Below, piece after piece: positions 35,113 to 43,463 of a stretch of 64,000 nucleotides of DNA. The position numbers were made by a program, and so were the translations under genes. Source of the stretch: Pantoea sp. Lij88 (GTDB taxonomy: Bacteria > Pseudomonadota > Gammaproteobacteria > Enterobacterales > Enterobacteriaceae); assembly GCF_030062155.1 (NCBI RefSeq), contig NZ_CP118269.1, positions 2,046,001 through 2,110,000 of the forward strand. The letters run 5' to 3'. Each line of letters opens with the position of its first letter. Within the stretch, counting starts at the first letter, position 1. The notes below the pieces were generated by a model that did no database searches, had not been told where the DNA came from, and was given only the letters and a program-made list of their open reading frames with translations.

Positions 35113-36435
35113 ATGACATCCAGCCGTTACCGTTACACCATATTTTCACTGCTGTTCCTGATCGCCCTGATCAACTACATCGATCGCGGCGCCCTGTCGT
35201 TTGCAGCCAACGCCATTGCGGCGGAATACCACTTCAGCAAAGTCCAGCTCGGCGCGGTGCTGGGCTATTTTGGCTTTGGCTATCTGTTTGGTTCGCTGTG
35301 CGGCGGCTTTCTGGCCGACCGTATCGGCACGAAAAAGGTCTGGCTGCTGGCCGGCGTGCTCTGGTCGCTGCTGGAGATTGCCACCGCCTGGGCCGGTGAA
35401 CTGGGCATGGCACTGTTTGGCGGCTCTGCCATTATGGGTTTTGCTGCCCTGCGCATCCTGTTTGGCTTCTCTGAAGGCCCGGCCTATGCGCTGATGAACA
35501 AGGCGATTGCGCACTGGGCACCCGATAACGAGCGCGGCTTTGCGCTGGGCATTGGCCTGCTCTCAACGCAGGTTGGCGCGCTGCTGACGGCTCCGATTGC
35601 GGTGGGCCTGCTGCTGCTGACCCATGACTGGCGCATGATGTTTATCCTGCTGGGGGTGTTCTCCCTGCTGGCGATGGCGCTGTTTGCGCGCACCTTCAGC
35701 GACAGCCCGGATAAAAGCCCTCATACCAATGCCGCAGAACGCGCGTTGATCCAGAGCGGTCAGCGCCGCAGCGCGGGCGACAGCGTGCCACTGCCCTGGT
35801 GGCGTTTCTTCACCAGCCGCACGCTGGTCTGCAACGCTTTAGGCTACTTCTCCTTCCTCTACATCACCTTTACTTTGGTGACCTGGATGCCGAAGTATCT
35901 GCAGGATAATTTCCATTACGATCTGCATTCGCTGTGGTACGTGGCGATGATCCCGTGGAGCGGTGCCTGCATCACGGTGCTGCTGGGTGGCCGCATTGCC
36001 GACGCCCTGCTGGCCCGCTTCAATAATCTGCGGCTGGCGCGCAATCTGTTTGCCGCGGTCACGCTGTGCGGCACCGCCTGCTGCTTTATGGCGATCCCGT
36101 TTGTGCAGTCGGCCGCCGGCATTATTGCGCTGATGACCCTGGGCAATGCGCTGAATGCGCTGGTGAATAATGTCTACTGGTCGGTGGTGATTGATGTCAC
36201 CCCGAAAGCGTCGGTCGGCACCTACAGCGGTATGACGCTGGCGATTGCCAATCTGGCAGCGATTATCTCTCCGATGCTCTGCGGCTGGCTGGCGGAATAT
36301 TACGGTTATAACGCGATGTTTACCGTCACCGCCGTGATCGCCTTCGGCAGCATGCTGGCGATGACGCTGCTGCAGCCGGAGAAGCCGCTGGTGTCCGAAA
36401 CGCAGACCGGTGCGGCGGATGTTTCAGCTGCCTGA
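35113..36435 (+). CDS. MFS transporter, anion:cation symporter family
   Basis: This 440-residue protein with 12 predicted membrane helices has the MFS loop motif GGFLADRIGTKKVW and an N-terminus (LIALINYIDRGALSFA) of the ACS group that includes hexuronate, glucarate and phthalate carriers (ExuT, GudP, LgoT). An organic anion such as a sugar acid is the likely substrate. AGGAGAAGTGAG precedes the ATG. No catabolic gene is adjacent. Confidence 0.87.
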   Translation: MTSSRYRYTIFSLLFLIALINYIDRGALSFAANAIAAEYHFSKVQLGAVLGYFGFGYLFGSLCGGFLADRIGTKKVWLLAGVLWSLLEIATAWAGELGMALFGGSAIMGFAALRILFGFSEGPAYALMNKAIAHWAPDNERGFALGIGLLSTQVGALLTAPIAVGLLLLTHDWRMMFILLGVFSLLAMALFARTFSDSPDKSPHTNAAERALIQSGQRRSAGDSVPLPWWRFFTSRTLVCNALGYFSFLYITFTLVTWMPKYLQDNFHYDLHSLWYVAMIPWSGACITVLLGGRIADALLARFNNLRLARNLFAAVTLCGTACCFMAIPFVQSAAGIIALMTLGNALNALVNNVYWSVVIDVTPKASVGTYSGMTLAIANLAAIISPMLCGWLAEYYGYNAMFTVTAVIAFGSMLAMTLLQPEKPLVSETQTGAADVSAA

Positions 36436-36503
36436 TCTGACGCAAGCCGATGGCCTGATTCATCGGTCATCTGACACGCGGGTGATCACACCCGCACAGA
36501 CTC

Positions 36504-36540
36504 AAGCCCCTGAGTGACAGTTGCTCAGGGGCTTTATCTT
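36504..36540. terminator. Terminator between convergent transporter genes
   Basis: AAGCCCCTGAG-TGACAGTTG-CTCAGGGGCTT is a perfect 11-bp stem followed by TATCTT. It can work in both directions. Confidence 0.85.
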
Positions 36541-36541
36541 G

Positions 36542-37972
36542 TTACTCCGCAGGATAAACTGACTTTTCCGGTGTGCCACGGCGATCCCAGCGGCTGGCGA
36601 TAAGCCATAACAGTGCCGTCGCAAACCAGCCGACAATCCACGAAACATCATTACCGGCAAAAATCCAGGTCAGCGATCCATGGTGCAGCGGATTATCGAT
36701 AAACGGCAGTTGCACCAGCACGCCCAGACAATAGACGCTAATCCCGGCGAGGTTCCAGCGTCCATAGCGTCCATCCGGCTGCGACAGAGCGGGGACATCA
36801 ACCCTGCCTTTGGTGATGAGATAAAAATCGGTCAGGCTGATTGCGCTCCAGGGCACAAAGAAAGCCAGCAGAAAAAGCAGGAAGTGGGTGAAGGATTTCA
36901 GGAAGGCCGGTTCACTGAGCAGCGCAATGACGCAGGCCAGCGCCACCATCAGCACCACAAACAGAATGCGCGCTCCCCGGCTCAGCGTAGTTTGCTGCCG
37001 GAAGCCAGAGACAATGGTCGTCAGTGACATAAAACTGCCGTAGGCATTCAGCGTGGTAAACGTAATTTTCCCAAAGCAAATCGCGAAATAAATCACCATG
37101 GCCATGGTCGCCGTGCTGCCCATACTCACGATGTAACCCACCTCATTCCCTGCAAACGCACTTCCGGCAATCGCCGCGACAATGACCCCCAGCGTCATTG
37201 ACGCCTGGGTGCCCAGTACGGTGCCAAAAAAGACCGAGCTGAACAGTTTCTTCGCGGAGACATCCGCTGGCAGGTAGCGCGAATAGTCAGAGACATAAGG
37301 ACAGAAGGCAATCTGCCAGGAGGAAGAAAGGGAGACCGCCAGCAGGAAATTTGCCGGGGTAAAATGCTGGTTCTGCCACACGGCGGATAAGTCATGCGTA
37401 GAGAACAGCGTAATAAACAGATAAGCAAAGGCTAAAACGCCCACAACGCTTGCCACCTTCCCCAGCTGATGAATCACGCGATAGCCCAGTACCGCGATGA
37501 TCACGATAAGGGTACTGAACAGGATCATCCCGGCTGAATTGCTGACATGGATAAGTTTAGCCAGCGCCTGCCCCGCTAAGACTGTCCCGCTGGCTGAAAA
37601 CCCCACATACATCATGCACACCAGCACCAGAGGAATGACGGCACCAAACACGCCAAACTGCATCCGGCTGGTGATCATCTGCGGTAAACCCAGGCGCGGG
37701 CCCTGGATAGCATGCAAAGACATGATCGCTGCGCCCAGAATCTGTCCCACCAGCAGGCCGATCAGCGACCATACGACGTCACCCCCCAGCACCACGGCCA
37801 GCGCACCTGTGACAATGGCCGTGATTTGCAGGTTGCCACCAAACCAGAGCGTGAACTGGCTGAAGGGATGACCATGACGTTCACGCAACGGGATGTAATC
37901 AATGGAACGGGTTTCTGACAGACGCGGTTTATCAGCGCCTGAATAATCTGATACAGATGATTTGACCGACAT
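36542..37972 (-). CDS. NCS1-family permease (purine/cytosine-permease type)
   Basis: This 476-residue protein with about 12 membrane helices has the NCS1 features FTLWFGGNLQITAIVTGALA near the N-terminus, VSDYSRYLP in the middle and ISLTDFYLITKGR in the C-terminal third. It takes up a nucleobase or related heterocycle (cytosine, purines, hydroxymethylpyrimidine) with a cation. No catabolic partner is nearby, so the substrate is open. Confidence 0.87.
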   Translation of the reverse strand: MSVKSSVSDYSGADKPRLSETRSIDYIPLRERHGHPFSQFTLWFGGNLQITAIVTGALAVVLGGDVVWSLIGLLVGQILGAAIMSLHAIQGPRLGLPQMITSRMQFGVFGAVIPLVLVCMMYVGFSASGTVLAGQALAKLIHVSNSAGMILFSTLIVIIAVLGYRVIHQLGKVASVVGVLAFAYLFITLFSTHDLSAVWQNQHFTPANFLLAVSLSSSWQIAFCPYVSDYSRYLPADVSAKKLFSSVFFGTVLGTQASMTLGVIVAAIAGSAFAGNEVGYIVSMGSTATMAMVIYFAICFGKITFTTLNAYGSFMSLTTIVSGFRQQTTLSRGARILFVVLMVALACVIALLSEPAFLKSFTHFLLFLLAFFVPWSAISLTDFYLITKGRVDVPALSQPDGRYGRWNLAGISVYCLGVLVQLPFIDNPLHHGSLTWIFAGNDVSWIVGWFATALLWLIASRWDRRGTPEKSVYPAE

Positions 37973-38209
37973 AGATTCCTCGCTGGAACAGTGAGAGACG
38001 CCTTAACTGAAAAGGTAATGTGCCCGGTTTATGGTTGAAGATACATGTCTATACAATTAGCGAGAATGTCATGCGCCTCGGGAAGTTACAAGGCGACCTG
38101 TCATTGGAAAATGTGATGATATCGACAGGCTGACAACGCTGATCGGGAAGTGTGTGCGATGTCAGGCCTGCCAGGTGCAGCGTGTACCGGGGAGGCAATC
38201 ACCCGATGG

Positions 38210-38665
38210 TTACCCCTTTGCAACCACCCGCTGACGGTGACAGTCGGCGGAGTCCAGTTTCTTCCCCTGCGAAGAGTAGACCTCCAGACGCGGCAGCGGC
38301 TTGCCTTCCGCATTATCCAGCAGCACCGAGTGGGTCTCGCCCTCTTCAAACAGATAGCGCTCGCCCCACTGGCGCATCGCCACCACCACCGGAAACAGCG
38401 AGCGGCCTCTTTCGGTCAGGACATATTCGCTGTAGGCGCTGCCATCAGAGGCGGGCGCAATCTCAAACACGCCAATCTCCACCAGCTGCTTCAGGCGCGA
38501 CGCCAGGATATTTTTCGCCAGCCCTAAGTTACGCTGGAAGTCACTGAATCTGCGGACGTCATCAAAGGCTTCACGCACGATCATCATGCACCAGCGTTCC
38601 CCTATCGATTCCAGGGTTCTGGCAACCGGACACTCGCTGGTTCTCAGGGATTCCTGCTTAGCCAT
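38210..38665 (-). CDS. HxlR-family transcriptional regulator
   Basis: This 151-residue winged-HTH protein has the family's N-terminal cysteine (CPVARTLESIGERWCMMIVR, Cys12), the RFSDFQRNLGLAKNILASRL recognition region and the YVLTERGR wing. Such regulators sense electrophiles or redox state. The start at 38665 removes a four-residue extension. It is divergent from the MFS efflux gene, and two identical 18-bp elements lie between them. Confidence 0.87.
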   Translation of the reverse strand: MAKQESLRTSECPVARTLESIGERWCMMIVREAFDDVRRFSDFQRNLGLAKNILASRLKQLVEIGVFEIAPASDGSAYSEYVLTERGRSLFPVVVAMRQWGERYLFEEGETHSVLLDNAEGKPLPRLEVYSSQGKKLDSADCHRQRVVAKG

Positions 38666-38719
38666 GTTTTCTCTCACTCTGCCTGTCTGATGAAACCAGC
38701 TTAGCCATCCTGAAAAGAA

Positions 38720-38780
38720 GTTGCAAAAAAAAACCAGCCCGGTTAATGATATTGCCAGTCCAGTTGCAAATAAAAACCAG
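38720..38780. promoter_or_regulatory. Two direct-repeat operators between HxlR and MFS genes
   Basis: GTTGCAAAAAAAAACCAG at 38720-38737 and GTTGCAAATAAAAACCAG at 38763-38780 differ at one base and are 43 bp apart, about four helical turns. They flank the divergent promoters, so they are strong candidates for the HxlR binding sites. Confidence 0.65.
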
Positions 38781-38791
38781 AAGGCGCGAAA

Positions 38792-39997
38792 ATGACCATG
38801 ACGACATGCAAGACCCGTGAAGCCGATCCACCCGCAGACGCGACACCCATGCTTTCTCCCCGGATGATCCTGTTGTTCTCACTCACTTCTGCGCTTGCTG
38901 TCGCCAATGTTTACTCGGCACAACCGTTACTGGAATCGATAGCCGCCAGTCTGCAGGTTTCTCGCGCCAGCATCGGCGCGGTGGTCACAGCTACCCAGAC
39001 CGGCTACGCCCTCGGGTTGATCTTTCTGGTGCCGCTGGGCGACTGCATCAACCGCAAAAAACTGGTGCTCACCCAGCTGCTGCTGTCCGTGCTGGCATTA
39101 ACCGCTGCGGCTTTTGCGCCGGATCTGATGACGCTGCTCTGTGCGATGCTGCTGGTAGGTTTAATGGCCGTGGTCACGCAGCTGATGGTGGCCTGGGCCG
39201 CCATGCTGGCGTCGCCTGCACAGCGCGGACAGGTGGTCGGCAGCGTGACCAGCGGCATCGTGATCGGCATCCTGCTGGCGCGCTTTGTTTCCGGGATGAT
39301 TTCCGATCTGGCGGGCTGGCGCGCGGTCTATCTGATAGCCGCCTGCCTGTTACTGCTTATCTCACTGGTGCTGGTGAAAGTGCTGCCCGCCACAACTGGT
39401 CAGGCGCAGCGCCCCGCTTATCCTCAGCTGTTACTGTCGGTGCTCCGGTTGTTCCGCACGGAACCGCTGTTGCGCAGGCGAGGCATCCTGGCGCTGCTGA
39501 TTTTTGCCGCTTTCAGTATGCTCTGGTCTTCGATGGTGCTGCCGCTGACGGATCTGTCGCTGTCACACACCGGGATTGGAATGTTCGGACTGGCGGGCCT
39601 GGCCGGCGCACTGGCGGCATCCAGAGCGGGCGCATGGGCTGACCAGGGACGGGGGCAGCGTGCCACCGGCTTCGCCCTGGCGTTGCTGACCTTTTCCTGG
39701 CTGCCGATCGCCGCGCTGAAGAGCTCGCTCCTGCTGCTGATAATCGGAGTGATCCTGCTCGACTTCGCTATTCAGACGGTACATGTGATTAACCAGAGCC
39801 TGATCGTGGCGGCCCGCCCCGAAGCGGCCAGTCGTCTGGTCGGCGCCTATATGTGCTTTTACTCGCTGGGCAGTGCGCTGGGCGCGATTGCCGCCACCCA
39901 GCTTTATGCTCACTGGGGATGGCAGGCCGTCTGTTATGCCGGTGCCGCAGTCAGCGCCTCCGCTTTTCTCTGCTGGTATGGAGCACGTCACGCATGA
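38792..39997 (+). CDS. MFS drug/metabolite efflux transporter
   Basis: This 401-residue protein with 12 membrane helices has ANVYSAQPLLESIAASLQVS, the arabinose-efflux/YnfM-like entry motif of MFS exporters, and DCINRKKLVLTQLL in the A-loop. It is divergent from the HxlR regulator and its stop overlaps the EamA start (ATGA). An efflux pair induced by an electrophile or drug is likely. ATG 38798 is an alternative start. Confidence 0.85.
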   Translation: MTMTTCKTREADPPADATPMLSPRMILLFSLTSALAVANVYSAQPLLESIAASLQVSRASIGAVVTATQTGYALGLIFLVPLGDCINRKKLVLTQLLLSVLALTAAAFAPDLMTLLCAMLLVGLMAVVTQLMVAWAAMLASPAQRGQVVGSVTSGIVIGILLARFVSGMISDLAGWRAVYLIAACLLLLISLVLVKVLPATTGQAQRPAYPQLLLSVLRLFRTEPLLRRRGILALLIFAAFSMLWSSMVLPLTDLSLSHTGIGMFGLAGLAGALAASRAGAWADQGRGQRATGFALALLTFSWLPIAALKSSLLLLIIGVILLDFAIQTVHVINQSLIVAARPEAASRLVGAYMCFYSLGSALGAIAATQLYAHWGWQAVCYAGAAVSASAFLCWYGARHA

Positions 39998-40878
39998 AAC
40001 TCTCTCATCTGCTGCTCGCCGTGCTGATCACCGCCATCTGGGGCGTTAATTTTTCCGTTATCAAACTCGGGTTGCACGCGGTCGATCCGTTTATCCTGGC
40101 AGGCATCCGCTTTACGCTCTGCGCCCTGCCAGCCCTGTTCTTTATTAAAAAACCGGACGTGCCGTGGCGCGACCTGATCGGCTATGGCCTGGTCTTCGGG
40201 ATTGGTTTATGGGGTCTGGTGAATCTGGGGATTAAAACCGGGCTGTCGGCGGGCATCGCCTCGCTGCTGTTGCAGTTCAGCGCCTTTTTCACCCTGCTGC
40301 TGGGTAGTTGGGTATTTAAAGAGCGCCTCAGCCGTTATCAGATCGCCGGATGTTTGCTCGCCTGCGCCGGTCTGCTGAGCATTTTTTTCATTACCGATGG
40401 TTCGGTGACGCTCTCCGGGATGCTGCTGGTGCTGGCGGGGGCGATAGCCTGGAGTATTGCCAACATCATCAATAAAAAAGCGGGCACGCGGCAGGTTTTT
40501 GCGTTTCTGGTCTGGTCGAGTGCCTTCGCCCCCATCCCGCTCTTCCTGCTGGACGGGCTGGTGAATGGCAGCGCGGGTTATCACGCGCTGTTCACCCAGC
40601 TGGATGTGAAGGCGGTGTTGTCGATACTGTTTCAGGTCTACCCCAACACCCTGCTCGGCTACTGGGTGTGGAACTGGCTATTGAAACAGTATCCGGTCTC
40701 CACCGTCGCGCCACTGTCGCTGCTGGTGCCGGTGTTCGGCATCCTGGGGTCGGTGGCGATATTCGGCGAAACGGTTTCAGCGCAGAAGATCGTTGCGCTG
40801 CTGCTGATCATCGCCGGCCTGGCGGTGGGACTCTATGGTCAGCGGGTCGTACACTTTATCAGCGTGCGATTCGCCTGA
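39994..40878 (+). CDS. eamA: EamA-type DMT-family exporter
   Basis: This 294-residue transporter has ten hydrophobic helices in two EamA repeats (about 5-135 and 145-285), with the ends GVNFSVIKLGLHAVDP and PVFGILGSVAIFGET. It is close in size and motif to E. coli EamA (YdeD), which exports cysteine and O-acetylserine. It is translationally coupled to the MFS gene by a 4-base overlap, so the two exporters are co-regulated by HxlR. Confidence 0.85.
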   Translation: MKLSHLLLAVLITAIWGVNFSVIKLGLHAVDPFILAGIRFTLCALPALFFIKKPDVPWRDLIGYGLVFGIGLWGLVNLGIKTGLSAGIASLLLQFSAFFTLLLGSWVFKERLSRYQIAGCLLACAGLLSIFFITDGSVTLSGMLLVLAGAIAWSIANIINKKAGTRQVFAFLVWSSAFAPIPLFLLDGLVNGSAGYHALFTQLDVKAVLSILFQVYPNTLLGYWVWNWLLKQYPVSTVAPLSLLVPVFGILGSVAIFGETVSAQKIVALLLIIAGLAVGLYGQRVVHFISVRFA

Positions 40879-40889
40879 CGTCGAGAGGG

Positions 40890-41522
40890 CTATTCACCGT
40901 GCCGCTGGCAGAACGCTTCGATGTCGCCGTGCTGAAAGTCGGGCAGATTCGCCATCAGTTTCTCCAGCGGCCAGTTCCACCAGGCAATGCGCTGCAGACG
41001 GGCGGCAATCGCGGGCGTAAACCGCACCCGCAGTGGCCGGGCCGGCACACCACCGACCACGCTGTAGGGGGCGACGTTTTTCGTTACCACTGCGCCGGCA
41101 GCCAGCACCGCACCATCACCAATGGTGACGCCGGGCAGCACAATCACACCATGGCCGATCCAGACATCATTCCCGATCACCACCCGGTCGGCGCGACGGT
41201 CAGCAAAGAAGCCCTGATCGCGGCGGGCGGCGGGATGGTAGTACTCCGGGCAGTAGGTAAAGCGATGCTGGGAGGCGCGGTCCATGGGATGATTCGGCGC
41301 GCCGATACGCACCTGATTGGCAATGGCGCAGAATCGCCCTATCTGAGTGTCGGCCAGGCAACAGTGCTCGCCGACATAGGAGAAGTCACCCAGCTCGCTA
41401 TATTCCAGCGAACTGTGCGCCAGGATCTCACACTGCAGACCTACGGTGGTGTCCCGCATCTTCACCGTGTCATCAATCCAGGTGTGCGCTAAACGGGCAG
41501 GCATAACGGCGGCAATGGACAT
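40890..41522 (-). CDS. Hexapeptide-repeat acetyltransferase (XAT/CatB-like)
   Basis: This 210-residue left-handed beta-helix acyltransferase contains hexapeptide repeats ([40 protein letters not shown]), a catalytic-type His in [14 protein letters not shown] and a C-terminal [11 protein letters not shown]. Xenobiotic and streptogramin acetyltransferases share this form, but so do sugar O-acetyltransferases. Start 41522 follows GGGAGTAAT. It is convergent with eamA with an 11-base gap. Confidence 0.82.
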   Translation of the reverse strand: MSIAAVMPARLAHTWIDDTVKMRDTTVGLQCEILAHSSLEYSELGDFSYVGEHCCLADTQIGRFCAIANQVRIGAPNHPMDRASQHRFTYCPEYYHPAARRDQGFFADRRADRVVIGNDVWIGHGVIVLPGVTIGDGAVLAAGAVVTKNVAPYSVVGGVPARPLRVRFTPAIAARLQRIAWWNWPLEKLMANLPDFQHGDIEAFCQRHGE

Positions 41523-41610
41523 ATTACTCCCGGTCTGGATAAGCAGCGCCCCGGCGGCCTGCTTTCGCCGCACCACCTTACCCGCGCCTGATGACAGAGA
41601 ATTGACACAG

Positions 41611-41641
41611 AAAAAAGGCGGAGTGGTTAGCTCCGCCTTGT
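41611..41641 (-). terminator. Terminator of the tisB-like toxin mRNA
   Basis: Leftward, GGCGGAG-CTAACCA-CTCCGCC is a perfect 7-bp stem followed by TTTTTT, 13 bases after the toxin stop codon. Confidence 0.85.
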
Positions 41642-41653
41642 TTCAAGTTCCGG

Positions 41654-41743
41654 TTAACCTGCGTGACCGGTCAGTTGCATAAGGGCAACGATGATCTGCA
41701 AGATGACCCGGATAAGATCCAGAATCAGCTTAGTCAGTTCCAT
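41654..41743 (-). CDS. tisB: TisB-like SOS-induced hydrophobic toxin peptide (29 aa)
   Basis: This 29-residue frame begins MELTKLILDLIRVILQ and continues with a hydrophobic stretch to MQLTGHAG. It is one amphipathic membrane-spanning helix with charges at one face, the same length and pattern as E. coli TisB (MNLVDIAILILKLIV...). AAGGAAAGTG precedes the ATG and a strong terminator follows. About 210 bases upstream is a perfect LexA box, and a divergent sRNA gene carries a stretch complementary to the leader. E. coli TisB depolarises the inner membrane after DNA damage and promotes persistence; the same role is inferred. The ORF is too short for routine gene calling. Confidence 0.8.
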   Translation of the reverse strand: MELTKLILDLIRVILQIIVALMQLTGHAG

Positions 41744-41823
41744 CACTTTCCTTCTCCTTTTACAGGAGCGCGCTGTTCGGCAACCAGGGCTTTGACTCTA
41801 CCCGCTGGGCGCCTAAGCACATC

Positions 41824-41842
41824 TTTGTGGAGAGGGCTGAGC
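41824..41842. repeat. Direct repeat copy 1: sRNA target in the tisB-like leader
   Basis: TTTGTGGAGAGGGCTGAGC on the plus strand recurs at 42018-42036 with one change (TTTGTGGAGAGTGCTGAGC). Here it lies in the antisense orientation within the toxin mRNA leader, about 80 bases before the toxin start. The sRNA starting at about 42019 would pair with it over 18-19 bases with one mismatch. Confidence 0.8.
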
Positions 41843-41954
41843 GGCACTCATGGTTAAAGCCACAGGCCAGCACCACCTGATGCCTGCCGGGATTTTAAAA
41901 CCGTGCCCCTGGGAGCGGCCAGTCGACAATGAGGCGATGCTCAACACCCAACAC

Positions 41955-41970
41955 CTGTATAAACATACAG
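41955..41970. promoter_or_regulatory. LexA (SOS) box
   Basis: CTGTATAAACATACAG has the exact CTGT-N8-ACAG LexA pattern. Its left end overlaps a leftward -10-like TATACA, so LexA would repress the tisB-like promoter. It separates that promoter from the constitutive sRNA promoter on the other strand, as in the E. coli istR-tisB locus. Confidence 0.85.
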
Positions 41971-41984
41971 CATTTTGGCGAAAC

Positions 41985-42013
41985 TTGAAATCCTTAGCCG
42001 CACATTTTACAAT
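41985..42013 (+). promoter_or_regulatory. Sigma70 promoter of the istR-like sRNA
   Basis: TTGAAA (41985-41990), 17 bases, TACAAT (42008-42013): a near-consensus sigma70 promoter on the plus strand. Predicted transcription start is about 42019-42021, the first bases of the repeated antitoxin sequence. Confidence 0.75.
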
Positions 42014-42018
42014 CTTGT

Positions 42019-42114
42019 TTGTGGAGAGTGCTGAGCACCTCGTTCGCAGCGCGGTTACCAGCCGGGTCGCGAACAAAAAATAAAGGATTTGGCGAGATGC
42101 CAAATCCTTTTTTT
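42019..42114 (+). ncRNA. istR: IstR-like antitoxin sRNA (about 96 nt)
   Basis: The transcript would begin with the 18-19-base stretch complementary to the tisB-like leader (42018-42036). It would end at a strong intrinsic terminator, AAAGGATTTGGC-GAGAT-GCCAAATCCTTT plus TTTT (42082-42114). There is no ORF of note. Placement (divergent from the toxin, on the other side of the LexA box), the promoter without a LexA site, and complementarity to the 5' leader well upstream of the ribosome site match the IstR-1 mechanism of E. coli, which blocks ribosome standby. Primary sequence is not recognisably E. coli istR. Confidence 0.75.
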
Positions 42115-42149
42115 ATGCCTGCTGCCTGCTCAAAAAAGCAGCGCAGAAC

Positions 42150-43451
42150 CTACTTCGCGGCGCTGACACGCCAGACAGTATTCCCTGCATCATCCGCAAT
42201 CAGCACACCGCCCTGTTTGTCGCTGGCCAGACCCACCGGCAAACCACGCACCTGCTTTTCGTCCTCCGTCAGGAAGCCCGAGACCACCGTCTGCGGCTGA
42301 CCGACCGGCTTGCCGTTTTCGAATTTCACCCACACCACTTTGTAGCCATTGAGCGGCGTCCGGTTCCAGCTGCCATGTTCGCTGATAAACGCGCCGCCAC
42401 GGTATTGCGGCATGTTATCGGCGCCGTAGAACAGCAGGCCCAGCGGCGCGACATGCGAGCTCAGGGCATAATCCGGCTTGATCGCCTTCTCAACCAGGTC
42501 GGGACGCTGCGGTTCGGCACGGGTATCAACATGCTGGCCATAGTAGCTGTAGGGCCAGCCGTAGAAGCCTTTATCCTGCACCGAGGTCATGTAATCAGGC
42601 ACCAGATCGGAGCCGATTTCATCACGCTCGTTGACGATAGCCCACAGTTTGCCGCTCTGCGGTTCCCACTGTAAGCCGGTCGGGTTGCGCAGTCCGCTGG
42701 CATAAATACGGCTGGCACCGCTGGCCGCATCCACTTCCAGCACTGCCGCCCGACGATACTCCGCGCCAATGCCGTTCTCGGTGACGTTACTGTTAGAGCC
42801 GACACCCACATAGAGCTTGCTGCCATCCGGGCTGGCTACCAGCGATTTCGTCCAGTGGTGGTTAATCGGCCCGCCCGGCAGTTCCGTCACCTCTTCAGGC
42901 GCGGTGCGGATCTCCGTCTCGCCTTCGCGATACGGGAACTTCACCAGGCTGTCGGCATTCGCCACGTAGAGCGTATTACCAATCAGCTGCATGCCAAACG
43001 GCGAGTGCAGATTCTCTATAAAGCGGTGCTGCTCCCATTTGCCATTGACGTTGCGCAGCAGCGTGATGCGGTTGCCGCCGTCACCGCCCTTGCCAGACGC
43101 TTTCTGCACAATGCCCATAATCAGCTGTTTTGGCCGGGTGGTGGGCTTCGGTGGCCCGTTGGATTCCGCCACCAGCACATCGTTATTCGGCAGGACGTAA
43201 ACCTGACGCGGATGCTGCAGATTCTCAGCAATCTTTTCAATCTTCAGTCCGTCAGCCACTTTTGGCATTTCACCGGCTTTCCAGGGGGTGCCTTCCGGCA
43301 CCTGCATCGGCGGCATAAAGAAGTTCTGCGCCTGCGGCAGTTCGGGATTCGGTCCGATCTGCTTTTGCGGATCGACCAGCGCACCATCATCACAGCCTGC
43401 CAGCAATGCGGTCAGGGACAGCGCGAGCAGCGTTTTATGCGGTATGTTCAT
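42150..43451 (-). CDS. PQQ-dependent sugar dehydrogenase, lipoprotein (sorbosone-dehydrogenase-like)
   Basis: The N-terminus of this 433-residue protein is a lipoprotein signal (LSLTALLAGC, Cys20). It is followed by a six-bladed GDH-B/YliI-type propeller: LQHPRQVYVLPNNDVLVAES, then VGVGSNSNVTENGIGAEYRR, GLRNPTGLQWEPQSGKLWAI, YDFSYYG-like GWPYSYYGQH and AFISEHGSWNR. It would oxidise an aldose or sorbosone in the periplasm. It forms a two-gene unit with the DUF2231-type membrane protein upstream, a common pairing that may route electrons to the membrane. Confidence 0.87.
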   Translation of the reverse strand: MNIPHKTLLALSLTALLAGCDDGALVDPQKQIGPNPELPQAQNFFMPPMQVPEGTPWKAGEMPKVADGLKIEKIAENLQHPRQVYVLPNNDVLVAESNGPPKPTTRPKQLIMGIVQKASGKGGDGGNRITLLRNVNGKWEQHRFIENLHSPFGMQLIGNTLYVANADSLVKFPYREGETEIRTAPEEVTELPGGPINHHWTKSLVASPDGSKLYVGVGSNSNVTENGIGAEYRRAAVLEVDAASGASRIYASGLRNPTGLQWEPQSGKLWAIVNERDEIGSDLVPDYMTSVQDKGFYGWPYSYYGQHVDTRAEPQRPDLVEKAIKPDYALSSHVAPLGLLFYGADNMPQYRGGAFISEHGSWNRTPLNGYKVVWVKFENGKPVGQPQTVVSGFLTEDEKQVRGLPVGLASDKQGGVLIADDAGNTVWRVSAAK

Positions 43452-43463
43452 GATGGCTCCTCC

